Counted from the stretch's first letter, positions 33,754-42,906 are shown. The stretch is DNA of 64,000 nucleotides from Enterovibrio baiacu (GCF_004120195.1 NZ_SCHN01000009.1:174601-238600), one strand, 5' to 3'. Translations and numbers: made by a program. Notes: generated by a model from the sequence alone, not told the origin.

Positions 33754-35271
33754 ATGCAACCCATTGATATCGGTGATTTACGCTTAGATGCGGGCAATAC
33801 GTCTAAGCAAAGTGCTTTGTACCTTGCGATTCAAGACAAGATTTTGAATGGCCAGTGGCCGACAAACGGACGCTTACCCGCAACCCGCTTGTTGGCGGAA
33901 GAATTGCGCGTCAGTCGAAACACGATCACAGCGGTGTATGAGCAATTGAAAGCCGAGGGCTACATTGAGAGCCGACGCGGGGCAGGGTATTTCATTCAAT
34001 GGGCAACGCCGGATCACTATTTACACACGAACACGCAGGGCGATCTTCAACGATCGGTGCCGCCTACTTCTCTTTCAGACTCGCCCTTAGAAGGGGAGGA
34101 AACGGATCAACGTCCACCGTTTGATGCGCATGTTCGAAATCGACCTTTCGCGCCTGGGGTGCCTGATCTTGCGCAGTTTCCTTACAAGAAGTGGGCGCGA
34201 TCGCTGCAATGTCATTTTCAACGGTCGATTCTCGGTGGGCAGAACGACATTCAGGGCAATCTTGCGCTTCGCCAAGCCCTGAGTGACTATCTGTCATTTA
34301 GCCGTTCAGTGGATGCATCGCCGCAGCGCATCATTATTACCGTGGGCGCACAACAAGCGCTGTATATCGCCATTAACGCCATTCTTGATGCGGGTGAGAA
34401 GGTGATGATGGAAAACCCCGGCTACGCACAAATGCGCAAGGTGCTCGATCGCAGCAAGATTGCTGTGTCTTATTTGCCTGTCGATGCAAAAACCGGCGTC
34501 GATATTTCATTGCTCGATCAGTTTGATGGTAAAGCGGTGTACCTCACACCGAGTAATCAATACCCCATGGGCACGAGTTTAAACACCAATGATCGTATGC
34601 GATGCATTGAGTGGGCGGCGCAGAAAACCGACGGCAAGCAGGCAAGATGGATCATCGAAGATGACTACGACAGCGAGTTTCAATTCGCTAACCGTCCTTA
34701 TCCTTCCTTGCAGGGGCTCGCGACCAAGTTTCATGGCGACGCCGCCAACGTCATTTATGTTGGCACCTTCAGTAAAACCCTGCTGCCTGCGATTCGTGTC
34801 GGTTACATGGTGGTGCCTGCGTCATTGGTTGAGAAATGCTTGAGCGTGAAAGATGCGATCGGCGGTGACTCAGCGATGCACATTGAAGAAGTCTTGGCGG
34901 AGTTCATCGCTGAAGGGGATTACCTGCGTCACATCCGAAAAATGCGCACCTTGTACCAAGAAAAGCAGCGGGTATTTGTTCAAGCATTGCATGAACATTT
35001 CGGCGATCGTATGGAGGTCATTAGCCAAGCGGCAGGGTTGCATGTCACCTTCCGATGGCAAGGCGGATTCACCGCGCTCGAAGCCAAAGCATTGCTAGAA
35101 GAAAAGGGTGTCACGATCCGTACACTGGCATTTTACTGCGATGCTGAGACTGTGGATGAAGTGCCGGATTGGATGCACCGCACGCTGGTGGCGGGTTTTG
35201 GCAACAGTTCTTTAGAAGATATTCGCCAAGGTGTGAAGAAACTGGCCGAATGCTTTGAAGCGCAATGCTGA
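33754..35271 (+). CDS. MocR-family PLP-dependent transcriptional regulator
   Basis: 505 residues. A GntR winged helix (about 15-85, LYLAIQDKILNGQWPTNGRLPATRLLAEELRVSRNTITAVYEQLKAEGYI) is joined by a long linker to a class I aminotransferase-like domain (about 130-500). The PLP Lys is in YVGTFSKTLLPAIRVGY, and the Asp in IIEDDYDSEF. Such proteins (PdxR, GabR) sense PLP or amines rather than catalyse transamination. The ATG at 33754 follows GAGGCGG. A TTG at 33739 is also in frame but overlaps that ribosome-binding site. It is divergent from the flavin-binding protein gene. Confidence 0.9.
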   Translation: MQPIDIGDLRLDAGNTSKQSALYLAIQDKILNGQWPTNGRLPATRLLAEELRVSRNTITAVYEQLKAEGYIESRRGAGYFIQWATPDHYLHTNTQGDLQRSVPPTSLSDSPLEGEETDQRPPFDAHVRNRPFAPGVPDLAQFPYKKWARSLQCHFQRSILGGQNDIQGNLALRQALSDYLSFSRSVDASPQRIIITVGAQQALYIAINAILDAGEKVMMENPGYAQMRKVLDRSKIAVSYLPVDAKTGVDISLLDQFDGKAVYLTPSNQYPMGTSLNTNDRMRCIEWAAQKTDGKQARWIIEDDYDSEFQFANRPYPSLQGLATKFHGDAANVIYVGTFSKTLLPAIRVGYMVVPASLVEKCLSVKDAIGGDSAMHIEEVLAEFIAEGDYLRHIRKMRTLYQEKQRVFVQALHEHFGDRMEVISQAAGLHVTFRWQGGFTALEAKALLEEKGVTIRTLAFYCDAETVDEVPDWMHRTLVAGFGNSSLEDIRQGVKKLAECFEAQC

Positions 35272-35413
35272 TTACGTCGAATGATGATGCAATCTTTTGT
35301 TTTCGTTTTAAAAAAATAGGTGATTCGCATTTTTGACATTATATGCAAAAACGCGTCTAACGCCGTATGTGAAATAAAGATGTAACGCTAAGATATCGTT
35401 AGATTAATGGATT

Positions 35414-36115
35414 ATGTCGAGAGGATGGATGGACCCCAAAATCAATGACGCGAGTCGTCGTCCGTTAGCGGTGCGACAGAGTGCTCTCACGCAACGCATT
35501 GCTGTGTGGATTAACAATCATGATATTACGCCGAATCAGATTTCGTTGATGAGCATTGTGTTTGCCGCATTGGGATTTGCGGCAATGCTTGGGTACCATT
35601 TCTTCGCATCAAGTGTGCTTTTACTGGTGGCGGCAGTGTGTATTCAGGGGCGTCTGCTGTGTAATTTGTTCGACGGCATGGTGGCCATTGAAGGCGGCAA
35701 AAGTACCGCATCCGGTGAGCTGTTCAATGATGTGCCTGACCGTATTGCCGACCCTTTACTCATCATCGGCGTAGGCTTTGCCACGCAGCATGAAAGCGGA
35801 ATGTATTTGGCGTGGGCCTGTGCGCTGGTCGCTGTTCTCACGGCGTATATTCGCGTGTTGGGTGTCAGCATGGGGACGAAAGCGGATTTTCGTGGCCCCA
35901 TGGCGAAGCAACATCGCATGGCGTTGTTAACGGGCGCACTCGTGGTGCTCTTTCTTCAGAACCTGACAGGCTTTTTTGCAGATCTTCCTGTCAACATCAT
36001 CGAATTGGCGCTTGTTGTCATGCTGCTAGGCAGCTTAGTGACATGCTGGCGACGTTTGGTGTTCATCTATCAGGACGTTGAAGGTGCAGCGTTGAAAGAT
36101 GGGGATAAACAATGA
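35414..36115 (+). CDS. CDP-alcohol phosphatidyltransferase family protein (YnbA-like)
   Basis: 233-residue inner-membrane enzyme with about six helices, first gene of a three-gene phospholipid operon. The CDP-alcohol transferase signature is at about residues 82-105 but reads N-x2-D-G-x2-A-I-x8-G-x3-N-x3-D: Asn replaces the first and third canonical Asp, and Ile replaces Arg. From memory E. coli YnbA has the same Asn substitutions, so this is probably a real subclass with altered metal site or substrate. The next gene overlaps by 4 bp and encodes a CDP-diacylglycerol synthase-like enzyme that would make its donor substrate. Confidence 0.8.
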   Translation: MSRGWMDPKINDASRRPLAVRQSALTQRIAVWINNHDITPNQISLMSIVFAALGFAAMLGYHFFASSVLLLVAAVCIQGRLLCNLFDGMVAIEGGKSTASGELFNDVPDRIADPLLIIGVGFATQHESGMYLAWACALVAVLTAYIRVLGVSMGTKADFRGPMAKQHRMALLTGALVVLFLQNLTGFFADLPVNIIELALVVMLLGSLVTCWRRLVFIYQDVEGAALKDGDKQ

Positions 36116-37044
36116 CCTCGATTCTCCCTCATTCTCAGCATGTGATGGTCTCTGTTTTCGCCGCGCTTGTGGCGGGTACGGCAGTGTATCTTTGGAAATC
36201 GCGCACCACGCCCGACGGGGATTTTCTGGAATTAAAGCTCAGGATCCGCTCCTGGTGGTGGATGGTGGGCATTATCTTTATCGCGCTTTTCTTGCCCCTT
36301 CAGTACACCATTGTTTTCTTCGGTTTTCTGAGTTTTATGGCGTTGAAAGAGTTTCTTTCGATTGTGCCAATACGCTTAGCTGACCGACGGGTCATTTTCT
36401 GGGCGTATCTTTCCATTCCGCTTCATTATTACTGGCTCTCCATTGAATGGTACGGGATGTTTATCATCTTCATTCCCGTCTACATGTTTCTTTATCTGCC
36501 GATGGTAGCGGTGTTAATTGGTGACACGAACGGATTTATTCGCTCAGCGGGGGTGATTCACTGGTCAATGATGTTGACGGTATTTTGCCTCAGCCACATG
36601 GCGTATTTACTCGTGCTTCCGAGCAAAAACCCCGATGCAGGATCGCTCGGTATGCTGCTTTTCCTTTTGATCTTCACGCAGTTCAATGATGTGAGCCAAT
36701 ACGTGTGCGGGAAGAGTTTTGGGAAGCGGAAAATCATCCCGAAAGTCAGCCCGAACAAAACGTGGGGAGGATTCATTGGCGGCGGTATTACCATCGTCGT
36801 GCTTTCCTATTTTGCGGCACCGTATTTAACGCCGCTTACGCCGTTAGAAGGCATGGTCGCAGGGTTGATCATTTCGTTAAGCGGATTTATTGGGGACTTG
36901 GTCATTTCTTCAGTGAAGCGGGATTTGAAAATCAAAGACACGGGTCATCTCATCCCTGGGCATGGCGGTATTCTTGATCGCGTGGATAGCTTGATGTTTA
37001 CAGCGCCACTGTTTTTTCATTATATCTATTACTTATATTATTGA
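36112..37044 (+). CDS. Phosphatidate cytidylyltransferase (CdsA/YnbB-like)
   Basis: 310-residue polytopic inner-membrane protein, about eight helices, making CDP-diacylglycerol from phosphatidate and CTP. The cytidylyltransferase signature is near the C-terminus: SSVKRDLKIKDTGHLIPGHG followed by GILDRVDSL (key residues KRD, KD, PGHGGILDR-D). KVSPNKTWGGFIGG upstream is also conserved in CdsA. The start ATG overlaps the previous stop (ATGA), and the next gene begins within 3 bp, so the three are translationally coupled. It is probably a second, specialised CDS enzyme beside a housekeeping cdsA elsewhere. Confidence 0.9.
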   Translation: MTSILPHSQHVMVSVFAALVAGTAVYLWKSRTTPDGDFLELKLRIRSWWWMVGIIFIALFLPLQYTIVFFGFLSFMALKEFLSIVPIRLADRRVIFWAYLSIPLHYYWLSIEWYGMFIIFIPVYMFLYLPMVAVLIGDTNGFIRSAGVIHWSMMLTVFCLSHMAYLLVLPSKNPDAGSLGMLLFLLIFTQFNDVSQYVCGKSFGKRKIIPKVSPNKTWGGFIGGGITIVVLSYFAAPYLTPLTPLEGMVAGLIISLSGFIGDLVISSVKRDLKIKDTGHLIPGHGGILDRVDSLMFTAPLFFHYIYYLYY

Positions 37045-37046
37045 TT

Positions 37047-37691
37047 ATGTTGCCGAAAGTACTGAAAGTGTTGTTTGTGCTGCTGATCGTAAAGCCATTG
37101 GTGTTCATTGCGCTTGGCCTCAATGTCATTAACAGAGACAAGCTCCCCGTGAGTGGCCCAGCAGTGCTTGCCGCCAACCACAATAGCCATCTTGATACGC
37201 TGGTGTTACTCGCGCTGTTTCCGATTAGCCAAGTGCACAAAGTGCGACCAGTGGCTGCGGCGGATTACTTTCTTTCCAACCGTTTTGTTGCTTGGCTATC
37301 GCTGAATGTGATTGGCATTATTCCGATCAAGCGAATGAACTCAGGGGCGGATAAAGACAAACTCTTTGATGAGTGCCACCGTGCACTGCGTGATAACGAT
37401 ATTTTGTTGGTGTTTCCTGAAGGCAGCCGCGGTGAGCCAGAAGTGATGAGCGGGTTGAAAAAGGGCATTTACCATCTGGTCAGGGAGTACGACAAGTGTC
37501 CGGTACTGCCCGTGGTGATGCGCGGTCTTGGGTTGTCCCTGCCCAAAGGCACAGCGATGTTTGTGCCTTTCAATTGTGACGTGGTGGTAGGTGAGCCACT
37601 GGAAGCGTTTGAGAATTCCGATGCATTTCTGACAGACATGCAGACAGCCTATGAATCGCTAACGAAGCACTGTGTGACCCAAGTGCTTTAA
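37047..37691 (+). CDS. 1-acyl-sn-glycerol-3-phosphate acyltransferase (PlsC family)
   Basis: 214-residue membrane-associated acyltransferase. Motif I is NHNSHLD (about residues 42-48, catalytic His-x4-Asp). Motif III FPEGSRGEP binds the phosphate of the acceptor (about 120-128). A hydrophobic N-terminal helix (VLKVLFVLLIVKPLVFIALGL) anchors it. The ATG at 37047 is three bases after the upstream stop. A TTG two codons earlier is an alternative. It would form phosphatidate for the cytidylyltransferase, so the operon spells out acylation, CDP activation and head-group transfer. Confidence 0.87.
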   Translation: MLPKVLKVLFVLLIVKPLVFIALGLNVINRDKLPVSGPAVLAANHNSHLDTLVLLALFPISQVHKVRPVAAADYFLSNRFVAWLSLNVIGIIPIKRMNSGADKDKLFDECHRALRDNDILLVFPEGSRGEPEVMSGLKKGIYHLVREYDKCPVLPVVMRGLGLSLPKGTAMFVPFNCDVVVGEPLEAFENSDAFLTDMQTAYESLTKHCVTQVL

Positions 37692-37888
37692 TTTTCCCCC
37701 AGCGATGTTTTTCTGCTCTTGGTTAGGACAAATCAGAAAAAGAGATGCTCGGATCAGTGTTGGACACAAGCGTCATGCGATTTCGTCGCTAATGCCTTGT
37801 TTTACTGTTCGATTTTGATTTTTTTAATCTTTGTACCCAGCGTGATCTAGCCCGAGAGCCAAATCCGCACAGTGGATGAAAGACCGAT

Positions 37889-37904
37889 AGTGATCAATAT
37901 CACT
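37889..37904. promoter_or_regulatory. AGTGAT-CAAT-ATCACT palindrome upstream of the helicase gene
   Basis: A perfect 6-bp inverted repeat about 70 bp before the helicase start. It loosely resembles CRP/FNR-type sites, but the core does not match either well. Confidence 0.3.
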
Positions 37905-37971
37905 AACTGAGTAGGGGCGAAATACACTAAAATGTTCGGCTATCATTTTTAGCTTTGAGCCTTTTATCTTA

Positions 37972-39267
37972 ATGACTACTGCAAAGACGCCAGCCACCTT
38001 TACTGAACTCGGCCTTATTTCACCTCTGTTAGCACGTTTAACCGAGTTGGAATACCAGCAGCCAACGCCTATTCAAGCACAAGCGATCCCAAGTGCACTT
38101 GCGGGGCGCGACCTCATTGCTGGGGCGAATACCGGTTCAGGTAAAACGGCGAGCTTTGCACTGCCAATGTTGCAGCATATCTTTGAACAACAAGGCAGCA
38201 TGTCAAAAGGCGGCAAAGGCAACTATGTCACAGGCTTGGTGCTGGTTCCTACTCGCGAACTGGCGAAGCAGGTTGCAGACAGCATTAAATCTTACTCTGT
38301 GCATTTTAATGGCGCGGTAAAAACCGTTGCGGTATTCGGTGGCGTGTCTGCCAATACACAAATGCTGGCATTGCGTGGCGGCACAGATGTGCTGGTGGCA
38401 ACCCCGGGTCGTCTGCTGGATCTGATTTCTAGCAACGCGATTAAACTTGATCGCGTGAAAACCCTGGTGCTTGATGAAGCTGACCGTATGCTAAGCCTTG
38501 GTTTTACCGAAGAGCTTTCTGCGCTGTTGGCTTTGTTACCAAAGCAAAAACAAACCTTGTTGTTCTCAGCAACCTTCCCAGAAGAAGTCACCTCGCTTGC
38601 TCACGCGCTGCTGAACAACCCTGTCGAACTTCAATTGCAAAGTGCTGATGCAAGCACACTGGTTCAACGTGTTTTCACCGTCAACCAAGGTGAGAAAACG
38701 GCCGTTCTTGCGCATTTGATTCAACAGAACGCATGGCGACAAGCATTGATTTTCGTGAACGCGAAAAAGCACTGTGAGCACTTGGCAGATAAACTGGCAA
38801 AGCGCGGCATTAAAGCGGAAGTGTTCCACGGCGACAAAGGCCAAGGTTCACGTACGCGCGTGCTGGATGGCTTTAAATCCGGCGAGATCGACGTGCTTAT
38901 CGCTACTGACATTGCCGCGCGTGGTCTGGATATCGAAAAACTGCCTGTGGTGATCAACTTTGATTTACCGCGCAGCCCGGCAGATTACATGCACCGCATC
39001 GGTCGAAGTGGCCGTGCGGGTGAAGTCGGTTTGGCGCTGTCGCTGATCGACCATGAGGACTACCACCACTTCAGCATCATCGAGAAGAAGAACAAGATTC
39101 GTCTTGAGCGTGAAGAAGTCGCAGGCTTTGAAGTGGATGCGTCAGTGGCTGAAGCCCTCGCGAACGTGGCTAAACCGATGGCAAAACCTGCGGGCAGCGG
39201 CAAGAAAAAAAGCAAAAACAAAGATCGCAAACCCTCAGCCGCTGAAATCTGGCTGAAACGACTGTAA
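37972..39267 (+). CDS. DEAD-box ATP-dependent RNA helicase (RhlE-like)
   Basis: 431-residue cytosolic helicase that remodels RNA or ribosome precursors. Q motif FTELGLISPLL...PTPIQAQAIP (about 10-40), Walker A GANTGSGKT (about 51-59), PTRELAKQV, TPGRLLDL, DEAD box VLDEADRML (about 167-175), SAT in LLFSATFPEE, and C-terminal lobe motifs ARGLDIE and HRIGRSGRAG are all present. The tail is Lys-rich (KKKSKNKDRKPSAAEIWLKRL), typical of RhlE-type RNA-binding extensions. It is a single gene ended by a strong terminator. Confidence 0.93.
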   Translation: MTTAKTPATFTELGLISPLLARLTELEYQQPTPIQAQAIPSALAGRDLIAGANTGSGKTASFALPMLQHIFEQQGSMSKGGKGNYVTGLVLVPTRELAKQVADSIKSYSVHFNGAVKTVAVFGGVSANTQMLALRGGTDVLVATPGRLLDLISSNAIKLDRVKTLVLDEADRMLSLGFTEELSALLALLPKQKQTLLFSATFPEEVTSLAHALLNNPVELQLQSADASTLVQRVFTVNQGEKTAVLAHLIQQNAWRQALIFVNAKKHCEHLADKLAKRGIKAEVFHGDKGQGSRTRVLDGFKSGEIDVLIATDIAARGLDIEKLPVVINFDLPRSPADYMHRIGRSGRAGEVGLALSLIDHEDYHHFSIIEKKNKIRLEREEVAGFEVDASVAEALANVAKPMAKPAGSGKKKSKNKDRKPSAAEIWLKRL

Positions 39268-39301
39268 GCGATTCACGCACTTTTTTGCGCGATGATAGAG
39301 T

Positions 39302-39332
39302 GAAAAAAGGGTTGGCATTGCCAACCCTTTTT
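39302..39332 (+). terminator. Terminator after the helicase gene
   Basis: AAAAGGGTTGGCA and TGCCAACCCTTTTT form the stem. Two copies of GCTAGCGCTT follow within 25 bp. Confidence 0.88.
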
Positions 39333-39359
39333 ACGTTCCGCTAGCGCTTTTACGGTCTG

Positions 39360-39566
39360 CTAGCGCTTAAAGCGAGATTTCAATTCTGCTTCTTTTTCTT
39401 CTAGCCATTGGTGAATGCGTGGGCCGTTCATCGCAATCATGCCAATGCCACACATCACGAGCAGATACACCCATGCCATCCAACGCAGTGAATCGGGCGC
39501 ATCAGGTGTCGCAATAAGCGCGATAACCCCGACAGCGATCAATAAGCTTAAAACACGAAAAAACAT
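39360..39566 (-). CDS. Small two-helix membrane protein, unknown function
   Basis: 68 residues. MFFRVLSLLIAVGVIALIAT and WMAWVYLLVMCGIGMIAMNG form two membrane helices, followed by an amphipathic charged tail (RIHQWLEEKEAELKSRFKR). No family recognised. The ATG at 39566 has AGGA upstream. The frame runs back to 39626 without a better site. It is convergent with the helicase gene. Confidence 0.6.
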   Translation of the reverse strand: MFFRVLSLLIAVGVIALIATPDAPDSLRWMAWVYLLVMCGIGMIAMNGPRIHQWLEEKEAELKSRFKR

Positions 39567-39671
39567 GGCAAAACGTCCTGTTTGTTGGCCGATAAAACCA
39601 GCATACCGCAACGAAAAAATTTCCAAAGTGTATGTTGTCTTAAAGGCTCAACAAAGGCGGATAAAGAAGGG

Positions 39672-39697
39672 AAAAGGGCTGATACGTCAGCCCTTTT
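39672..39697 (-). terminator. Terminator after the COG0523 GTPase gene
   Basis: AAAAGGGCTGA-TACG-TCAGCCCTTTT, immediately downstream of the end of the znuCB-linked operon on the minus strand. Confidence 0.82.
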
Positions 39698-39711
39698 AGG
39701 TTTCGAGGGTG

Positions 39712-40731
39712 TTATTCGCCAAGCACACAGGCCAACAAATTCGGCTCTAAGTCATCTTGTTGGCGATCGGTAATCACTTCGATGCGGCTTTCCAGTGCAT
39801 CATCCAACTCCATTTCATTCAGCGCGTCGAGGGTGAGGTTGTAACCAAACACGCCCGTGTCTGTGATAAACACGGCTTTCATTCTCACCGCACGAATGGT
39901 CGATAAAAACGTTGAGAGTTTTTGGTAGTTGAAGACTTTGCTCGCGGCAAAGCGCCAACCTATGCTCGAATACCCTTCATCTTGATTTTCTGCTTTAAGA
40001 AAACCGGATTCAGGGAGCGGCAGCTCAGATGCCAATGGTTTGTCTTGTTTGTGGTGATGATGATGGTGGTGGTGACCATGTGGGTTGAGAAGGTGATTCG
40101 CGCTTGGGCCAGACAGCAGAGAAAACGGAATGTCGCCGTTTTGGGTTAACACAATTTCAGTCTGCGGCGCAGCGTGTTCTTTGACGTAGTTGGCCAGTCT
40201 CGCCGTGTCGCCCTCACGGTATAAGTCGACTTTATTGCCGACGATTAAATCTGCCATCGCAATCTGCTGATTAAACGTGGCATGGTTTGTATATCGCTCG
40301 TCTGAGAGGGTTCTTGCATCCACCAAGGTGAGTGTTTTTTGTAGCGCGAGCACTTCTTGGTAATACTCGGATGTCAGTACTTCGAGCACTTCTTTAGGGT
40401 GACCGAGGCCTGTTGGTTCAATCAACAGGCGATCAGGCCTTGCCTCAGAAAGAAGCTGAGAGAGGGCGATTTGCATGGGCAGCCCCGCCGCACAACACAT
40501 GCAACCACCGGGCACTTCACGAATGAATACCCCTTGTTGCTTGGAGTGTGTCCCTTCAAACAAGCTACCATCGACGCCAATTTCGCCAAATTCATTCACC
40601 AACACAGCCCAGCGTTCGTCAGCCGGTTTGCTTTTCAGTAAATGCAAAATTGCCGAGGTTTTACCTACGCCCAAAAAGCCCGTGATGATGTTTGTGGGAA
40701 CGGCGAGTATCGGTGAGACATTAGAATTCAT
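39712..40731 (-). CDS. COG0523 (CobW/ZNG1-like) metal-chaperone GTPase
   Basis: 339-residue G3E GTPase that delivers zinc to client enzymes. Walker A GFLGVGKTS (about 18-26), the metal-binding GGCMCC (about 74-79, C-x-C-C), Walker B-like LIEPTGLGHP, and the guanine motif NKVD are present. An uninterrupted run of eight His follows GHG near residue 218. The C-terminal domain (about 250-339) is CobW_C. It is the last gene of the znuC-znuB-gamma-CA-GTPase cluster, with its start overlapping the preceding stop by 11 bp, so Zur control and a zinc-starvation role are strongly suggested. Confidence 0.9.
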   Translation of the reverse strand: MNSNVSPILAVPTNIITGFLGVGKTSAILHLLKSKPADERWAVLVNEFGEIGVDGSLFEGTHSKQQGVFIREVPGGCMCCAAGLPMQIALSQLLSEARPDRLLIEPTGLGHPKEVLEVLTSEYYQEVLALQKTLTLVDARTLSDERYTNHATFNQQIAMADLIVGNKVDLYREGDTARLANYVKEHAAPQTEIVLTQNGDIPFSLLSGPSANHLLNPHGHHHHHHHHKQDKPLASELPLPESGFLKAENQDEGYSSIGWRFAASKVFNYQKLSTFLSTIRAVRMKAVFITDTGVFGYNLTLDALNEMELDDALESRIEVITDRQQDDLEPNLLACVLGE

Positions 40732-41281
40732 TCGCTAACCTCTTATAGCCTTCAACCAAGGTATTGTTCGCTGACACCACCGATTCAGAAAAGCTGGCGT
40801 ATTCAGGCGGGACTTTCTCGATCGCATTGAGATCGAACCCAGGACCAATGTTCGTCATTGGTGGAACATGGTAGGCCGGTGGCAGGTCGGTTCCATCCAC
40901 CACGCAGTTATGACGAATAACGCAACCCTCGCCAATCGTGGTACGAAACATCACGCTGTTAAACCCAATAAAGACATCGTCGCCGATCGTACAGGGACCG
41001 TGAATGATGGAACGATGCGCAATCGAGGTCTGTTTGCCGATGGACACGGCTGCGCCACTTTTCGAATGAATGACGACGCCATCTTGAATGTTTGAATCCC
41101 TTTGAATGTGGATAGGCTGCATCTCACCCGTTTCATCGACCTCATCTGCGCGGATCACCGCATAGGGGCCGACAAACACATTTTCTTCAATGATGACGTG
41201 ACCACAGATGATGGCTGTAGGATCAATAAATGCCTTTTCAGACACATTCGGGTAATGGCCTGATGGATTTTTTCTCAGCAA
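40721..41281 (-). CDS. Gamma-carbonic-anhydrase-like hexapeptide-repeat protein
   Basis: 186-residue left-handed beta-helix protein. Repeats of the form [VI]-x-x-x-x include AIICGHVIIEENVFVGPYAVI, SNIQDGVVIHSK, TSIAHRSIIHGPCTIGDDVFIGFNSV. The His of VIHS and the pair in AHRSIIHG occupy gamma-CA metal-ligand positions. The TTG start at 41281 is preceded by AGGGAG six bases away. No ATG gives a sensible family N-terminus, and upstream codons would run through znuB. Its place between znuB and the zinc-chaperone GTPase suggests either a client of that chaperone or a substitute enzyme used under zinc scarcity. Confidence 0.78.
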   Translation of the reverse strand: MLRKNPSGHYPNVSEKAFIDPTAIICGHVIIEENVFVGPYAVIRADEVDETGEMQPIHIQRDSNIQDGVVIHSKSGAAVSIGKQTSIAHRSIIHGPCTIGDDVFIGFNSVMFRTTIGEGCVIRHNCVVDGTDLPPAYHVPPMTNIGPGFDLNAIEKVPPEYASFSESVVSANNTLVEGYKRLANEF

Positions 41282-41291
41282 GTGATTCTCC

Positions 41292-42116
41292 CTAATTTTC
41301 TTTAGATGAAGCGAACCTTTCGCGACCTTGCACAAATAACTTTGCGGCGATATTGGTGACCATAAACAGAACGGTGCAAACACACACAATGGTTGCGCCT
41401 GTGGGTGTGTCAAACACGTAGGAACTGCGCAGACCGATGAGGCTGGCACATACCGCGATAAGCGCTGCCATCACCGCCATGCCTTCAGGTGTTCGGCTTA
41501 ATGGACGCGCGGTTGCGGCGGGCACAATCAGCATGGCTGCGATGAGAAGCACACCGACGACTTTAATGGCAACGGCGACGACAATCGCGAGAGAGAGGGT
41601 AAGGATGAATTGCTCGCGTTTAGGGTTAAAGCCACTCGCCAGTGCAAGGTCGGGGTTCAATGTAGAGAGAAGTAACCCAGACCAACGGTAAGCGATGAGC
41701 GTCAATACCAGTGCTGCGCCGCCCCAAATCAGCCAAAGATCCGTGGGGCCGACAGCGAGAATATCGCCGAAGAGATATGACATCAGGTCAATCCTAACGC
41801 CAGAAAGAAAAGAAACGGCGACAAGACCTATCGCCAAAGAAGAGTGTGCCATCACACCAAGTAAAGTATCCATGGCAAAGCCGCGCCCACTCAGGCTTGA
41901 AACTGTCATTGCCATTAATAATGAAACGACCAACACCCCAGCAAAAATCGGGGTCGATAGCGTAAGAGAAAACGCCACACCCAGCACGGCGGCGTGTGCC
42001 GTTGCATCACCAAAATACGCCATGCGTCGCCACACCACGAAGCAACCCAACGGGGCGGCAGCCAGTGCAACACCGACACTGGCAAGCATTGCGCGGATTA
42101 AAAAATCATCAAACAT
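41292..42116 (-). CDS. znuB: Zinc ABC transporter, permease subunit
   Basis: 274-residue inner-membrane permease of the ABC-3 family with about eight to nine helices. MLASVGVALAAAPLGCFVVWRRMAYFGDATAHAAVLGVA at the N-terminus (key residues GCFVVWRRMAYFGD-H) and the later GVLLIAAMLIVPAATARPLS are ZnuB hallmarks. It pairs with ZnuC, whose stop codon is directly adjacent, and with the divergently encoded ZnuA. It moves zinc from ZnuA across the inner membrane. Confidence 0.95.
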   Translation of the reverse strand: MFDDFLIRAMLASVGVALAAAPLGCFVVWRRMAYFGDATAHAAVLGVAFSLTLSTPIFAGVLVVSLLMAMTVSSLSGRGFAMDTLLGVMAHSSLAIGLVAVSFLSGVRIDLMSYLFGDILAVGPTDLWLIWGGAALVLTLIAYRWSGLLLSTLNPDLALASGFNPKREQFILTLSLAIVVAVAIKVVGVLLIAAMLIVPAATARPLSRTPEGMAVMAALIAVCASLIGLRSSYVFDTPTGATIVCVCTVLFMVTNIAAKLFVQGRERFASSKEN

Positions 42117-42836
42117 TTAGAAGGTTCCCGTAGCAGGTTGGCGGCGGGATTCGCGCAGGTTCAATGCCATGTCGTCATGCGAATCAAGGCCAAACAACGC
42201 GCGGTATTCGTGTGAATCACTGATGACGTCGGGCTCGCCTTGGCAACAGATGTGACCATTGAGGCAAATCACCCAATCGGTTTGCTTCATCACCACGTGC
42301 AGCTCATGGCTGATCATCACAATGGCGCAGCCGCGTGTTTCTCTGACCTTGGCGATTTGTCGGTAAAAGTCTGCGGTTCCACGATGGTCTAACCCTTGAG
42401 TTGCTTCATCGAGCAGCAACAAATTCGGTTCGCCAAGCAATGCGCGCGCCAGCAACACACGTTGGAATTGCCCGCCGGAGAGGCTCATTACTTGTTGTTT
42501 ATCCAAGCCAGCAACACCGGCGTCCGCCAATGCTTGTGCCACCACGTCAGGAGAATGTGTGCGAGGTAAGTTCATGAAGCGCGACACCGTGATGGGCAAA
42601 GTCTCATCGATGTATAGACGCTGAGGGACATAACCAATCCGCAAGTCACTGGCTTTGTGTATTTTGCCAGTGCTTGGAGAAAGCGCGCCAATGAGGGTTT
42701 TAAACAAAGTGCTCTTGCCAGCGCCGTTGGGGCCAACAAGGGTAATGATTTCGCCAGCATGCACCGAAAGGTTAATGTTGCGGAGAATGTTTCGTTGCCC
42801 AAGAAGAACGGACACGTTTTGGCACTCAATCAACAT
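42117..42836 (-). CDS. znuC: Zinc ABC transporter, ATP-binding subunit
   Basis: 239-residue ABC ATPase. Walker A GPNGAGKSTL (about 36-45), Q-loop VPQRL, signature LSGGQFQRVLLARALL (about 136-151), Walker B LLLLDEATQG, and H-loop MISHELH are all intact. A C-terminal His-poor tail follows, as in other ZnuC. First gene of the minus-strand half of the zinc regulon, its start is about 70 bp from the Zur-box-like palindrome shared with znuA. Confidence 0.95.
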   Translation of the reverse strand: MLIECQNVSVLLGQRNILRNINLSVHAGEIITLVGPNGAGKSTLFKTLIGALSPSTGKIHKASDLRIGYVPQRLYIDETLPITVSRFMNLPRTHSPDVVAQALADAGVAGLDKQQVMSLSGGQFQRVLLARALLGEPNLLLLDEATQGLDHRGTADFYRQIAKVRETRGCAIVMISHELHVVMKQTDWVICLNGHICCQGEPDVISDSHEYRALFGLDSHDDMALNLRESRRQPATGTF

Positions 42837-42906
42837 TGAGGCATTTCCTTATTACGACCTGAAAAGAAAACAGCGCTAGATCCGAGGGGTGACGCCTGTT
42901 ATGTTT

